64,000 nt of DNA from Adenophora triphylla var. japonica (taxonomy: Eukaryota > Streptophyta > Magnoliopsida > Asterales > Campanulaceae), in contig JAFEMH010002554.1 in assembly GCA_022495995.1 (NCBI GenBank), positions 267,799-331,798 on the forward strand, given 5' to 3'. The stretch's first letter is position 1. Each line of letters opens with the position of its first letter. Position numbers and translations under genes: made by a program. Below the pieces are notes generated by a model. It was not told the DNA's origin and ran no database searches. It was given only the letters and a program-made list of their open reading frames with translations. Below, one piece after another: positions 32,361-44,135 of the stretch.

Positions 32361-33041
32361 ATGTTTACGGGTGCTGTTAGTGACGAGAAGAAGAAAGCGG
32401 TGGATGAGAGGCGTTCACCATACTTTCTGTCGACAAGTGATAGCCCAGGAATGATTCTCACCCATGTTCAATTGAAGGGGGAGAATTATGAGAAATGGGC
32501 ACGAGTGTTCAAAGGTTCTCTTCGAGCCAAATCAAAGCTTGGTTTCGTTGATGGAACCATTAAACAACCCGAGGAGGACGAGGAGATGGATCAATGGAGG
32601 ACTGTGAACTCCATGGTAGTCTCATGGATTTTCAACAATATTGAGCCCGCTTTACGATCTACGGTGACGTATACGGATGAAGCAAAGATGCTTTGGGACG
32701 ATCTGAAGGAAAGATTTTCAGTTGGGAATGGACCGAGGGTTTAACAATTGAAATCAGATTTGGCGAATTGCAAGCAGCAAAAGGGTGAAAGTGTGGCAGC
32801 CAATTATGGGCGTGTGAAGAGGTTGTGGGATGATCTGAACGATTTTGATGCACTCCCAACCTACTCATGTGCAGGCTGCAAATGTCATGTTAACACAAAA
32901 CTAGTTCAAAGGCGTGAAGAAGAAAGGGTTCATCAGTTTGTTATGGGCCTTGAAACACCGAAGTTTGAGAACGTGAAATCTTCCATTTGGAACACCGAAC
33001 CACTGCCAAATGTTAATAAGGCACACTCTATGATTGTATGA
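32361..33041 (+). pseudogene. copia 2 gag, one stop
   Basis: ATG at 32361. The segment GMILTHVQLKGENYEKWARV and WRTVNSMVVSWIFNNIEP mark the copia gag domain. A TAA at 32742 breaks GPRV*QLKSDLANC, where the related copy at 39430 reads PRIQQLKADLANC. It continues through LVQRREEERVHQFVMGLE to a second stop near 33039, after which the frame shifts into pol. Confidence 0.9.
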
Positions 33042-33062
33042 GAAGAAAGGGTACGGGGTACT

Positions 33063-36000
33063 GTGCGTGATGAATACCTTGCACCTGTTAGTTTTGTTGC
33101 TCAGACAGTTGTTGGCACAACTGGTCAGACAACTATGGGCACATATGGTTCAAAGGGGAAAAAGACAGAAGCGAACAATTCTGTTTGCTCTCATTGTAAG
33201 AAGAAGGGTCACAGAGTGGAGACATGTTACAGGCTGGTGGGTTATCCAGAATGGTGGGGCGAGCAGTCTCCGAAGAACATGAAAGGAAAGAGTGGAGGAC
33301 AATCGTCCACGGAACAAAGAAAGTTTGCTGCGAAGGCTAACACCGTGCAGTCTGATGATGGAATGACAGACGCAGATCGGGCTCATATGATGGGCCTTAC
33401 AACGGAACAATGGAGTCACTTCAAAAATCTCATTCAGACACATGTGCAGCCATCTGACCGCACAATTGGCAGCATAACTGGCTGCACAACTGACCATATG
33501 AGTGGTAAGATAAATAATGCACCTTGGCTTGTTGATAGTAGAGCTAATCGACACATAACAGGGGATATTTCTCTGCTCAAGCGTACTCAGAATATTGTGG
33601 CAAACCGTATAGGTTTACCTAACGAAAAATACATTGTGGCCACGAAAGAAGGGGATGCTGAGATTGGGAGAGAATTGGTTTTAAAAAATGTGTTATATGC
33701 TCCGTCTTTTAATTGCAATTTATTATCTGTTTCTCAGCTGCTTAGTGATTCAAATACTCTAGTGCAATTTTCTGACAAACTTTGTGTAATACAGGACCGA
33801 GCATCGAAGATGTTGATTGGTTCGGGTGAACAAGATGAGGGGCTGTACTATCTGAGAAGAACAACAGGAACACGGGTTTGCAACATCAAGGATTCTGGGA
33901 ATTATCATCTTTGGCATCAAAGGCTTGGACATCCCTCAAGTAAAGTCGTCAGTTTATTACCTTTTATTAGTCGTCATAGTATCAATAAAGATGTGTGTGG
34001 AATTTGCTGTCAAGCAACACAGAGTAGAGATAAGTTTCTGTCTAGTGATAATAACTTTGTTGAGATTTTTGATTTAATTCATTGCGATATTTGGGGTGAT
34101 TATCGAAAGCCTGCTATGTGTGGTGCCACATACTTTTTGACCATTGTAGATGACTGCTCTAGGGCCATTTGGGTCTATCTACTTCACCACAAAAGTGATG
34201 TTTCTCGGATTTTGAAAATTTTCTTTGCAATGATTGAACGACAGTTCAATAAGCAAGTTAAGAAGATTAGGAGTGATAATGGCCAGGAGTTTATGTGTTT
34301 GACAAAATATTTTTTTGAACTTGGTATTGAACATCACACTACTTGTGTTCGAACGTCACAACAAAATGGGAGGGTTGAGCGTAAACACCGTCATCTCTTG
34401 AATGTGTCACATGCCTTGATGTTTCAAGCCAAGTTACCCATAAAGTTTTGGGGGGAGTGTGTGTTAGCTGCCGGTTACTTAATAAATCGTATACCCTCTA
34501 AATTGTTACATGGGAAAACTCCTTATGAAATTATCTTTGGAAAACCACCTCCTTATGAAAACATTAAGGTTTTTGGGTCTTTATGTTATGTGCATTATTC
34601 CAGAAAAGACAATGATAAGTTTGCTAGTCGCAGCAGGAGATGTGTTTTCTTGGGGTATCCGTATGGAAGGAAAGGATGGTTGGTCTATGACCTTGATGAG
34701 AACAAGATGCTTGTGTCAAGGGATGTTGTTTTTGTTGAAAAGGAGTTTCCTTTTGCCAATATGAGGACTAGTACAAATCCGGTTTATACAGACTCAGATA
34801 TGTTTCTTTGTCCTACGGCTGATATGGATATTGGGGATGAAATTGATATTAGTATAGGTACTCATGTACCTGCACAGTTGACAGACCAGTTGACAGCCCA
34901 GTTGTCTGCACAAGTGGTTGAACAACCGACTGATCAAGTGGCAGACAGTGTTGAGACGGACGAGATGTCGAGACAACTAGCTGCACAAGAAACTGAACAA
35001 CCAGCTGCTCAGGTTATTGTAGATGATGTTCCGCCTGAAACTGTTGAAACTTTGGGTCAAGAACAGCGTGCTAAGGTTTCCTCAACGAGATATCCATCAA
35101 CAGATTATGTGCTAACTGCTCAAGTCATCCCCCCATCACCTTCATCCTCCCAACACAACTCTTCAGGTACTCGGTATCCTTTAGCACACTTTGTCAATTG
35201 CACTAAATTCTCTGTAGCACATCGTTGTTTTTTGGCAGCTATTGATTCGGGTGTTGAGCCTAAGCACTATGGAGAGGCTGTCCAATCTCCTCAATGGTGT
35301 GAGTCCATGAACAAAGAGCTTGCAGCCCTTGATCAGAATGGCACGTGGGATCTTGTGGAAGCTCCCATTAACAAGAAAGTCATCGGCAACAAATGGGTGT
35401 ATAAAATAAAATATAATGCAGACGGATCCGTTGAAAGATACAAAGCCCGTTTGGTGATCTTGGGGAACCGTCAGGTTTGAGGAAAAGACCTTTGCCCCAA
35501 CAATCAAAATGGTTACCGTGAGAGTATTTCTTTCCGTTGCTTCCATTCGCGGCTGGGAACTACATCAAATGGACGTACACAATGCGTTCCTTCATGGTGA
35601 TCTAAGTGAAGATGTATATATGAAAGTTCCTTTGGGACATCCTGCATCTTCCTCTGGTAAAGTTTGCAAACTCAATAAGTCTCTATACGGTCTCCGTCAG
35701 GCACCTCGATGTTGGTTTGCAAAACTTTCTATGTCCTTGAAAAAGTACGGTTTTCTCCAGTCATGTTCGGATTAATCTTTATTCTCCTACAAGGCTTTCG
35801 CTGTTGAAATACATGTGCTGGTATATATTGACGATTTGGTTATTGGTGGCAATGACCCTAATGCTATTTCTTGCTTCAAGGCCTATCTTAGTAAGTGTTT
35901 TCACATGAAGGACCTTGGCCGACTCAAATGTTTTTTGGGTCTTGAGGTGTCACGGCATCCAAAGGGTATTTTTCTTTCTCAGCGTAAGTATACACTTGAT

Positions 36001-36779
36001 ATACTTTCTGAAATAGGGCTTCGTGGGGCTCGTCTAGCTCTTACTCCCATTGAGCAAAATCATCAACTAGCTTTGACTGAAGATAAGGAATTGCATGATC
36101 CTGAACCTTATAGGCGTCTCATAGGTCGCCTCATTTATCTCACTATCACACGGCCGGAACTTTCCTATAATGTGCATACTCTTGCATAATTCATGACCAG
36201 CCCCAAGATGGCTCATTGGATGGTGCTCTGCGTATTGTGCGCTATCTTAAAGGACATCCTGGATAAGGTATTCTCCTTCGAGCTGATTCTGATCTTCGGC
36301 TACGGGCTTATTGTGACTCGGATTGGGCTAGTTGTCCGATTACTTGTCGTTCCCTTACTGCCTATATTGATTTCCTGGGTGGGTCTCTGATATCTTGGAA
36401 GACTAAGAAGCAAACCACCATATCCCGTTCATCGGCTGAGGCCGAATATCGTTCTATGGCCACTGCCACATGTGAGCTCAAATGGCTTCACAGCTTGCTT
36501 GGATCCTTCGACATTTCTCACATAGCTCCTATGACCATATTATGTGACAGTCAAGCAGCCTTGCATATGGCTCAAAATCCTGTTCATCACGAACGCACGA
36601 AGCATATTGAAGTTGACTTCCATCTTGTGCGCGATGCTGTTCAAACAGGTGTCATCACAACAAGGAAGGTTCATACTTCGGCACAATTGGCGGATGTACT
36701 CACTAAAGCTTTGGGGAGCCGTCAATTTCTCATTTTACTTGGCAAGTTGGGTGTGTGTGATCTACACTCTCCAACTTGA
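33063..36779 (+). pseudogene. copia 2 pol (protease, integrase, RT, RNase H), broken
   Basis: An 805-codon frame (33063-35480) holds knuckle CSHCKKKGHRVETC, protease WLVDSRANRHIT in which the catalytic Asp-Ser-Gly is Asp-Ser-Arg, LWHQRLGHP, integrase HCDIWGDY, RSDNGQEF and QQNGRVERKH (the DDE residues), and RT start KWVYKIKYN. A frameshift at 35480 follows, then [19 protein letters not shown] and [11 protein letters not shown], a stop at 35773, the VYIDDLVIGG motif at about 35820, a stop at 36187, a frameshift, and RNase H with SSAEAEYRSMA, LCDSQAA and QLADVLTKAL up to 36779. Confidence 0.93.
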
Positions 36780-36788
36780 GGGGGGGGG

Positions 36789-37040
36789 TGTTGAGATTTG
36801 ACGAGATATCGTCAATATCTCCTTAGCCTGTAGTTAGGATGTAATTGTATCATTTCTTTATTTCACTCACTTTAAGTTAGGAAGATTGATTTTGTAGCAT
36901 GATTATAGGAGATAAGTATGGAAGGATTGACTCCTTCTCCAAGTAATACTCTAGCTTGTATATAATTAGGGATTGACGCTTTGTAAAAGATCAAGGGAAG
37001 TAAATACATTTTCTCTCCTTCACATACAATGTTCTTAACT
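36789..37040 (+). repeat. 3' LTR of copia 2
   Basis: It directly follows gagggggggggg and is followed by the TCTTT duplication. Confidence 0.95.
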
Positions 37041-37045
37041 TCTTT

Positions 37046-38765
37046 TAATATCTTATGTTATCTTTCTTTTTTCAGTTATTTTGAAATTGATATACATCAT
37101 GGTGGTAATTTTGTTGACAAGCCAGTGTTTGCATTTATTGGAAGGGAAGTGTTTGTTTGTGACAATTGTGATCCAGACTATGTTGGGTATGGTAGTGGCA
37201 AAGTCAGAAATTTTTGTAAAGAAGGTCGAGATGCTATTGGGATAAAATAAAATTGATGTATACAAATTTAGGATGTAAATTTTTTTTTCTCAAAATTAAG
37301 GGGGTCAAAATGTATAAATTCATCATTTTTAGTAATAAAAAGTCATTTTCTAAAAAATTGATAGTGCAAAATTGACACATTCCAAAATTGAAGGGGGTCA
37401 GATCCCTTGGAGTCAATTGTAATAATAGATCATTGGTGTGAAGTCTTTGGGTTTTCCAGATATTGAAGCAATATATTTCTTGGACCCTACTAACTACTTG
37501 TAAAAGTTTCGAAAAAGGCCATAGAATTATATGGAGGGAATGAAAGTGTGAGAGATGCTTTGAAGTATGTTGCTAAAACAAAAAAGATGGATCTATATAT
37601 TGAGCATGTGATTGAGGAGTATGAAATTGTCACCCCATAACTGAAATTGTCTTACAAAATGATGACCACATGACTGTTAACCTAGAGGATGTGAATTTGG
37701 GTGATCAATATAGCCCTATTAACCTGGATGAGGGATTTAGAAGTGCAGTTGCATGATATTGATGTGGGAAATGAAAATGATGTAGATGGAGGTCCTTAAT
37801 ATGAGAGTGAGGCTGACAGTTTAGTCTCACTAGATCCTGCCACCGATGATGATTAGGCTCATGATATCCATAACAAGGCACACCTAATTAGGAAGGAAAA
37901 AAGAAGGTGCAAGGTGAAAGGAAAGGAAAAAGTGAAGGAGGGTGAACATGTTACAGAAGGTAGACCTAATAGACAAGGTGAACATGAAATGGATGTTGAG
38001 AATGAGACTGAAAGGGTTAGTGACAATAGAATAGATGGAGTAAGTGTTGAATAAACTTCAGAAACTGAAACATTTAAGGAATGGGATAGTGAGTATGGGG
38101 AATTAGATGGTTCTTTATGCCCAATTAGTAGTTATGAAGATAAATGGTTTAAATGAGCTAGGAAGAAAAAAGCGATGTCAACTCCGTACAATCCTAACAT
38201 ACCAATCGAGACCTTTGATTTCAGTGTTGGTATGGAATTCGCAGGACCTGATGAGTTGAAGAAAGCTATTATAAGATATGCTGCATATCATGGCACTCAG
38301 GTTTGATATCCGACAAATGAAAGGCATAGGGTGGGAGCAAAGTGTGGAGAGAATTGTTCATGGTTATGGGCCAGTTATGTCACAGGATGTAAATCATTCA
38401 AAGTTAAATCTTATCAGAGCAAGCATAGGTTTTCAAGGAGTTTAAAGGTTAATTTTTGACTTTGTTATTGAGGGACATTGGACTGACTGATGGGCAAGGT
38501 TGGACAATAATTAGTGACCAACGGAAGGGTTTTGTGATTGCAGTGCATGAGTTACAACCACATGCAGAGCATATACATTGAGCTAGGCACATATATGCTA
38601 ATTTTAGAAAAAAAAATTACAGGGATAGCACACAGGAATTTCTTTTCGAAGACTGCAAAAGTAACAACAAAAGAGGGTTTCAACATTGCAATGGAAGGGA
38701 TAAATACCTTAAGCATTGAAGCATATGATCAGTTACGTAAGATCGATTCTCATGTAATGGCGTGA
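37046..38765 (+). pseudogene. MuDR-type transposase, decayed
   Basis: Pieces in order are DIHHGGNFVDKPVFAFIG and CDNCDPDYVGY (37085-37195), SLGFPDIEAIYFLDP, ALKYVAKTKKMDLYIEH (37560-37610), an acidic linker, then FSVGMEFAGPDELKKAIIRY and AKCGENCSWLWASY (38215-38375), typical of the MuDR DNA-binding domain. It then jumps to GWTIISDQRKGFVIAVHELQ, AEH and ARHIYANFRKK (38495-38610), the second half of the MULE catalytic domain. The first catalytic Asp region is deleted, and many stops and frameshifts are present. Copia 3 then interrupts the end. Confidence 0.85.
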
Positions 38766-38793
38766 CTTAATTGCTTATTGTATTCACGTTTAG

Positions 38794-39040
38794 TGTTGAG
38801 ATATTGACAAAGATATTGTCAATATCTTTTTCTTTTGTACATGATTATCGTTTCCTTATTTGATATATGTAAATTAGGTATGATATATGATTAGCTTAAT
38901 TCTATGCATTAGTTATGTTATTGATATAATCCTTCTCCAAGTAGGAAACTCATGTATATGTATATATAGAGTTGTAATCAATTGAATCAAGCAAGGAAGT
39001 AAATAATATTTTCTCCTTCACACAAATCAATTCTTAACTT
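38794..39040 (+). repeat. 5' LTR of copia 3, 247 bp
   Basis: Similar to the copia 2 LTR at both ends (tgttgaga, ttcttaacttggtatcag) but diverged in the middle; a sister family. Confidence 0.85.
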
Positions 39041-39069
39041 GGTATCAGAACTTCCAAGGTCCGGCCACC

Positions 39070-39870
39070 ATGACCACCGAAGCTAGTGGCGAGAAGAAAG
39101 TCATGGATGAGAGGCGCTCTCCATACTTTCTTTCGTCAAGTGACAATCCAGGAATGATTCTCACCCATGTCTAATTGAAGAGGGAGAATTATGAAGAATG
39201 GGCTAGGGTTTTCAAGGGATCATTGAGGGCCAAGACGAAGACTGCCTTCATTGATGGAACGATTGAAAAACCCACCATAGGAGACGAACCAAAACTTTGG
39301 CAAACTGTGAACTCGATGGTGGTTTCATGGATCTTTAACACCATTGAGTCAAGCCTTCGTTCCACGGTAAGCTATGTGGATGATGCAAAAACGTTGTGGG
39401 ACAATTTGCGGGAAAGGTTTTCAGTTGGAAACGGACCAAGGATTCAACAACTGAAGGCGGATCTAGCAAACTGCGAACAACAGAAAAGTGAAAGCGTGGC
39501 AGCCTATCTTGGTCACGTGAAGAAACTGTGAGACGATCTGAATGATTTTGACGCACTCTTGACCTGCTCATGTGCGGGGTGCATGTACAATATTAGCACG
39601 AAGTTGGTTCAACGACGTGAAGAAGAGAGGGTTCATCAATTCGTTATGGGCCTTGAAACACCGAAGTTTGAGAACGTGAAGTCCCCCATAGTGAACACAG
39701 AACTCTTGCCTAATATTAATAAGGCATACTCTATGGTTGCACGGGATGAAAAAGTATGGGCCAACATGCATGATAATTATCCTGCACCTGCCAACTTTAT
39801 TGTTCAGACAGTTGTGGGAACAGGTGTGCGCACAACTAGCTCAAAGGGGGAAAGAAAGGATATGAGCTGT
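39070..39870 (+). pseudogene. copia 3 gag, interrupted
   Basis: It encodes a gag like that of copia 2: ATG at 39070 (MTTEASGEKKVMDERRSPYF), a TAA replacing Gln in ILTHV*LKREN, WQTVNSMVVSWIFNTIES, and IQQLKADLANCEQQ. A TGA replaces Trp in VKKL*DDLNDFDAL. It continues LVQRREEERVHQFVMGLE up to the insertion, and the knuckle resumes at 52925. Confidence 0.88.
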
Positions 39871-41742
39871 TGTGATGTACCCGATTTTTTGAAATCAAAC
39901 GGAGTCGCCACGCCATTTTTATTTTAAGGGCCAAAACTTTGAAAAATGCCCGATATCAGAGATTTGGGTTCGGAGGTCACGTTACACGCCATGAAGGACG
40001 TTAGTGTGCACCCGAAATGCCTCGTGAAACGAGTCTTCCAAGCTTAAAAACTATTTGTGTGTGTGTGTGTGTTACTTTGGCCAAAATAAGTTGAAACTGA
40101 GGAAAGTAAAAATTGGGAATTCTTTATTAGACTTTGGACAGATCCCATGATTTTTGGTGTGATTTTTGGGTTGAGATTTGACACTCAAAAGATTTTTGGA
40201 AGTTGAAAACCATTTCTGCCAGAATGAAAAAGGCAGTGGACACTTGATTTTGAAATGGACTTTAGGGCTTGAAAACTCCATAATCTGGGAAAAGTCCGAG
40301 AATGAAAAATGTTCAAAACACCTTAAATAAGGTTTCTGTAAAAGAACTTCCCATTTTGGATATGATTTGAGGGACCAAAACCTTCTGGAAATCTCAGATG
40401 TGAGATCTGGATTTCCAGAGACTGATGAACTGACCTTTAAAGGAAAATTTGAAAAATGGAGTTTTACTCACGCAAAAAATAAAATAAAAATATGTCTGCA
40501 AATATCTGGATGTTGGATACAAAACTTATTTTGTAGTCAACACCAAATTCCAAGTTTATCCGTGTCCAAAAATTTAGACAATGGACTGAGGTCTTAGAAA
40601 ATTGCTACTGGACAGCAACTTCTCAAGAAGGAAAATGTGATTTTAAAGGGGGTTTTGCATCCATGCTTGTCCCCATTTCCCTAGGTTTTGATTAGTAGTC
40701 ACTAGACATTTTAGTGGTGATCTACTATATCAAACCATCCTTGGGGTACATTAGGACTTAAGCATTTCATTTGCTTGGGAAGGGGAATTTTGTAGAGATG
40801 AAATTAAAGAGAAAAATCAACTAGAGATTTAAAATGTGGACCATTTGAGATGGTCATTCATGAAGATGAACTTCAAGATGACCATCTTAGGTCAAGATTT
40901 AAGTTAAACTAGACATAAAGTAAATCAAAGTAAGGAGAACAAGATGAACAAGAAGTTAAAAGGGAGTTTTAGGGTTTAGAGAAGGAGGGCTTTACCAATG
41001 GTGACACCCTATCTTCCTAGGCTTGGAATTTGACTTGAGGAGTATCAAGATTTGGTGTTTGACTTGAGGAGTATCAAGATTTGGTGTTTGGATTTGTATT
41101 TGGGTGGATTCAAGGCTTGAATGTGTTTAGGGTTTGATGATAGAGTTGGTCAAAGAGAAAACAAGTAGATAACACTTAAGTCCTCTATGTTTTCTCTCTA
41201 ATCCTCCTCCTAAGGGGTGATTTGAGCTTGGATTGGTGTATGTATGAGAGTATGTATGAGAGTGTTTTGAAAGTATTTTGAGTGAGTGGGGTTTGGGAAA
41301 GATTGAAGAGAAAATGGTGGCAATTCTAGTGAATTCCCACTGTTTTCTCCCTATTTTTCGCCAGAATACAGCTTCTATGAGCCAATTGTGTTGTGTAAAC
41401 TGAGAGAGGAGGGTTCAATTTATAGCCCTCTGAAATTGACAAACATGTCCGCGCGGATTGGATTGTAAACGTGCACTGTTCATTAAATGCAGCTCCAGGC
41501 TTTGGACAGGAAGAATAAAATTCAAAAATTCCAGCAGTTTATGTTTTTCAACTTGCCCAATTCGGATTTTTCCAATTTCTTTTGCTTTTTGAGATTCTTT
41601 CCTTGGTTTATCTTTAAATGGCAAACCCTAATCTACCCTTGGTTGGTTAGAAATGTTAGAAATGTTAGAAATGTTAGGAATGTTAAAACTTCCGTTAATT
41701 TTCTAACGAAAATACTAACAAGCTCAAATTGGAGCACTTACA
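39871..41742 (-). repeat. 3' LTR of the Ogre/Tat-like element
   Basis: It contains a (GT)n at 40056-40071, a direct repeat ttgacttgaggagtatcaag and a gttagaaat triplet repeat near 41648-41675 (one unit fewer in the other LTR). Confidence 0.93.
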
Positions 41743-41934
41743 GTAGCCCCTCGGCGACGGCGCTTTCGAAGGAAGCGGGGTCGTCGATAAGAGTAAGGCT
41801 CCATATTTGGCAGGATGATCAGGTGATCGAGTGGCTGAACCTATTTAATAGGCTACCTACGTATCCCTAAGAGGAATCAAGCCAGTCGTAGTTCGGGTTT
41901 TTCGACTATCTTCAGTCGTCGTCCCTAGAGTGAC

Positions 41935-42225
41935 TGTTTTAGGATGTCAACCTATGATTTGACTATTTTAGGGAAGTTGCCCTATGGTTTGACTATTTTG
42001 GGGAAGTCGCCCTATGGTTTGACTATTTTGGGGAAGTCGCCCTATGGTTTGACTATTTTGGGGAAGTCGCCCTATGGTTTGACTATTTTTGGGGAAGTCG
42101 CCCTATGATTTGACTATTTTGGGGAAGTTGCCCTATGGTTTGACTATTTTGGGGAAGTCGCCCTATGGTTTGACTGTTTTGGGGAAGTCGCCCTATGATT
42201 TGACTATTTTTTGGGAAGTCGAATT
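41935..42225. repeat. 30-bp tandem repeat (Ogre interior, block 1)
   Basis: About nine copies of ggtttgactattttgggg plus aagtcgccctat. Four more copies of a variant (tttgactatttttggg, aagtcgccctaaga) are at about 43315-43420. Confidence 0.95.
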
Positions 42226-42264
42226 AGGGGATGATTGCGATTTATCGCTTTCCTCGTGTTGTGT

Positions 42265-42390
42265 GTGATAGCGTTTTAGGTGCCTCAAACCTTAATGATG
42301 GCGTCTTGGGTGCCTCAAACCTTCATGATGGCGTCTTAGGTGCCTCGAACCTTGGAGATGGCGTCTTAGGTGCCTCGAACCTTGATTTAA
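42265..42390. repeat. 30-bp tandem repeat (block 2)
   Basis: Four copies of gatggcgtcttaggtgcctc plus gaaccttgat. Confidence 0.9.
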
Positions 42391-42544
42391 AATGATTTCC
42401 CTTTGATGGTTTGGGATAGAAGGTCTATTGGTGGACTTCATTTGAAGGGATCGGTCTTATGTTTGCTGCCGAGGAAATGGATGATAATGGGAAAAGAAAC
42501 GGGATTCCGTTAACTTCGCTGGGGACTTTGTTAGCCTTTGTTGG

Positions 42545-43120
42545 AGTTTAGTTCAGGAGTATGAACCTAAATGGGGACTTAGTTCAGGGGTATGATTCTA
42601 AGTCGAGGTTTAGTTCAGGAGTATGAACCTAAATGGGGACTTAGTTCAGAGTATGATTCTAAGTCGAGGTTTAGTTCAGGGGTATGAACCTAAATAGGGA
42701 CTTAGTTCAGGAGTATGATTCTAAGTCGAGGTTTCAGTTCAGGAGTATGAACCTAAATGGGGACCTAGTTCGGGAGTATGATCCTAAGTCGAGGTTTCAG
42801 TCCAGGAGTATGAACCTAAATGGGGACCTAGTTCAGGAGTATGATCCTAAGTCGAGGTTTCAGTTCAGGAGTATGAACCTAAATGGGGACCTAGTTCAGG
42901 AGTATGATCCTAAGTCGGGGTTTCAGTTCAGGAGTATGAACCTAAATGGGGACTCAGTTCAGGAGTATGATCCTAAGTCGAGGTTTTAGTTCAGGAGTAT
43001 GAACCTAAATAGGGACCTAGTTCAGGAGTATGATCCTAAGTCGGGGTTTCAGTTCAGGAGCATGAACCTAAATGGGGACTCAGTTCAGGAGTATGATCCT
43101 AAGTCGAGGTTTTGTACCTG
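42545..43120. repeat. ~63-bp tandem repeat (block 3)
   Basis: About nine copies of agttcaggagtatgaac ctaaatggggac ctagttcaggagtatgatc ctaagtcgaggttt. The period is a multiple of three in the middle units, so a 101-codon frame stays open at 42684-42989. It reflects the repeat, not a recognisable protein. Confidence 0.93.
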
Positions 43121-43679
43121 AGGGAGACTGTTTGAGGGCGTTCTTGCAGGGGAAGATTAGAGCTTACGATGATCATCGGGGAAAAGGGTGACCGTGTTGG
43201 TCAAGTGGCTGGACCTAAGGTAGGCTACCTACGTATCCCGAGTGGGAATCAAGACTGGACGTAGTTCGAAAACTGCTGGGGATGGTCTTTGATGGTTTGA
43301 CGGTATTTGGGAGTCACCCGAGGTTTGACTGTTTTTGGGAAGTCGCCCTAAGATTTGACTATTTTTGGGAAGTCGCCCTAAGACTTGACTATTTTTGGGA
43401 AGTCACCCTAAGATTTGATGATAATGTTCTTTTAGAAAAGTAGTTGACTAAGATATGCTTTCATACCGTGCTGTGCTTACTGTAGGCTATAGGAAGGGAC
43501 CGAGGCTTCTACTGGTGATGTTGATGAAGAGTTGTTGGGTTGCGGTTTCTGCTGACGATTTGTTGTCTTTGGAGGCATTTTGACCTGAAGGGGGAGTTTG
43601 GTTGAGTCTGCATCTTGCTGGTGATCGTCAACCTTGTAGAAGTTGTTGAGCTTGTCTTCACATTGGGACTTCTTGCTTT

Positions 43680-44135
43680 TGAGAACTTGGTGTCTCTGAC
43701 CGATTTTCATTTGAGAACTTGGCGTCCCTGACCGATTTGCATTTTGAGAACTTGGCGTCCCTGACCGAATTGTATTTGAGAAATTGGCATCCCTGACCGA
43801 ATTGTATTTGAGAACTTCGCATCTCTGATCGTATTATATTTGGGAACTTGGCGTCCCTAACCGATTTGCATTTTGAGAACTTGGCATCTCTGACCGATTT
43901 TCATTTGAGAACTTGGCGTCTCTGACCGATTTGTATTTGAGAACTTAGCGTCTCTGACCGATTTGTATTTGAGAACTTGGCGTCTCTGTCCGTACTGTAT
44001 TTGAGAACTTGGCGTCTCTGACCGAACTGTATTTGAGAACTTAGCGTCTCTGACCGTACTCTGACCGAACTGTATTTGAGAAATCGGCGTCTCTGACCGT
44101 ACTGTATTTGAGAACTTGGCGTCTCTGACCGATTT
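43680..44135. repeat. ~32-bp tandem repeat (block 4)
   Basis: About fourteen copies of gagaacttggcgtctctgac cgatttgtattt, the last ones with cgtactgt instead of cgatttgt. Confidence 0.95.

Larger units (their letters stand above)
32073..37040 (+). mobile_element. Ty1/copia retrotransposon (copia 2), full length, inactive
   Basis: The LTRs are 32073-32324 and 36789-37040, each 252 bp. The target duplication is TCTTT (32068-32072, 37041-37045). The primer site TGGTATCAGAGC is at 32325 and the polypurine run is at 36775-36788. The order gag - protease - integrase - RT - RNase H is copia. It interrupts the MULE just before the transposase remnant. Confidence 0.95.
38794..39870 (+). mobile_element. 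copia 3, left part: LTR and gag
   Basis: The LTR 38794-39040 (TGTTGAGATATTGAC...ttcttaact) is followed by a degenerate primer site tggtatcagaac. A gag frame from 39070 is related to copia 2 gag and carries stops at about 39172 and 39530. The Ogre/Tat-like element interrupts it at 39870. The right part is 52920-54125. No 3' LTR was found. Confidence 0.9.

Noticed and set aside
42684..42989. 101-codon repeat protein
   Set aside because: The frame stays open because the DNA repeat period is a multiple of three; the neighbouring repeats break it and no start context or homologue is apparent.
41935..44135. CRISPR-like arrays
   Set aside because: Repeats are contiguous with no unique spacers and lie inside a plant LTR retrotransposon.
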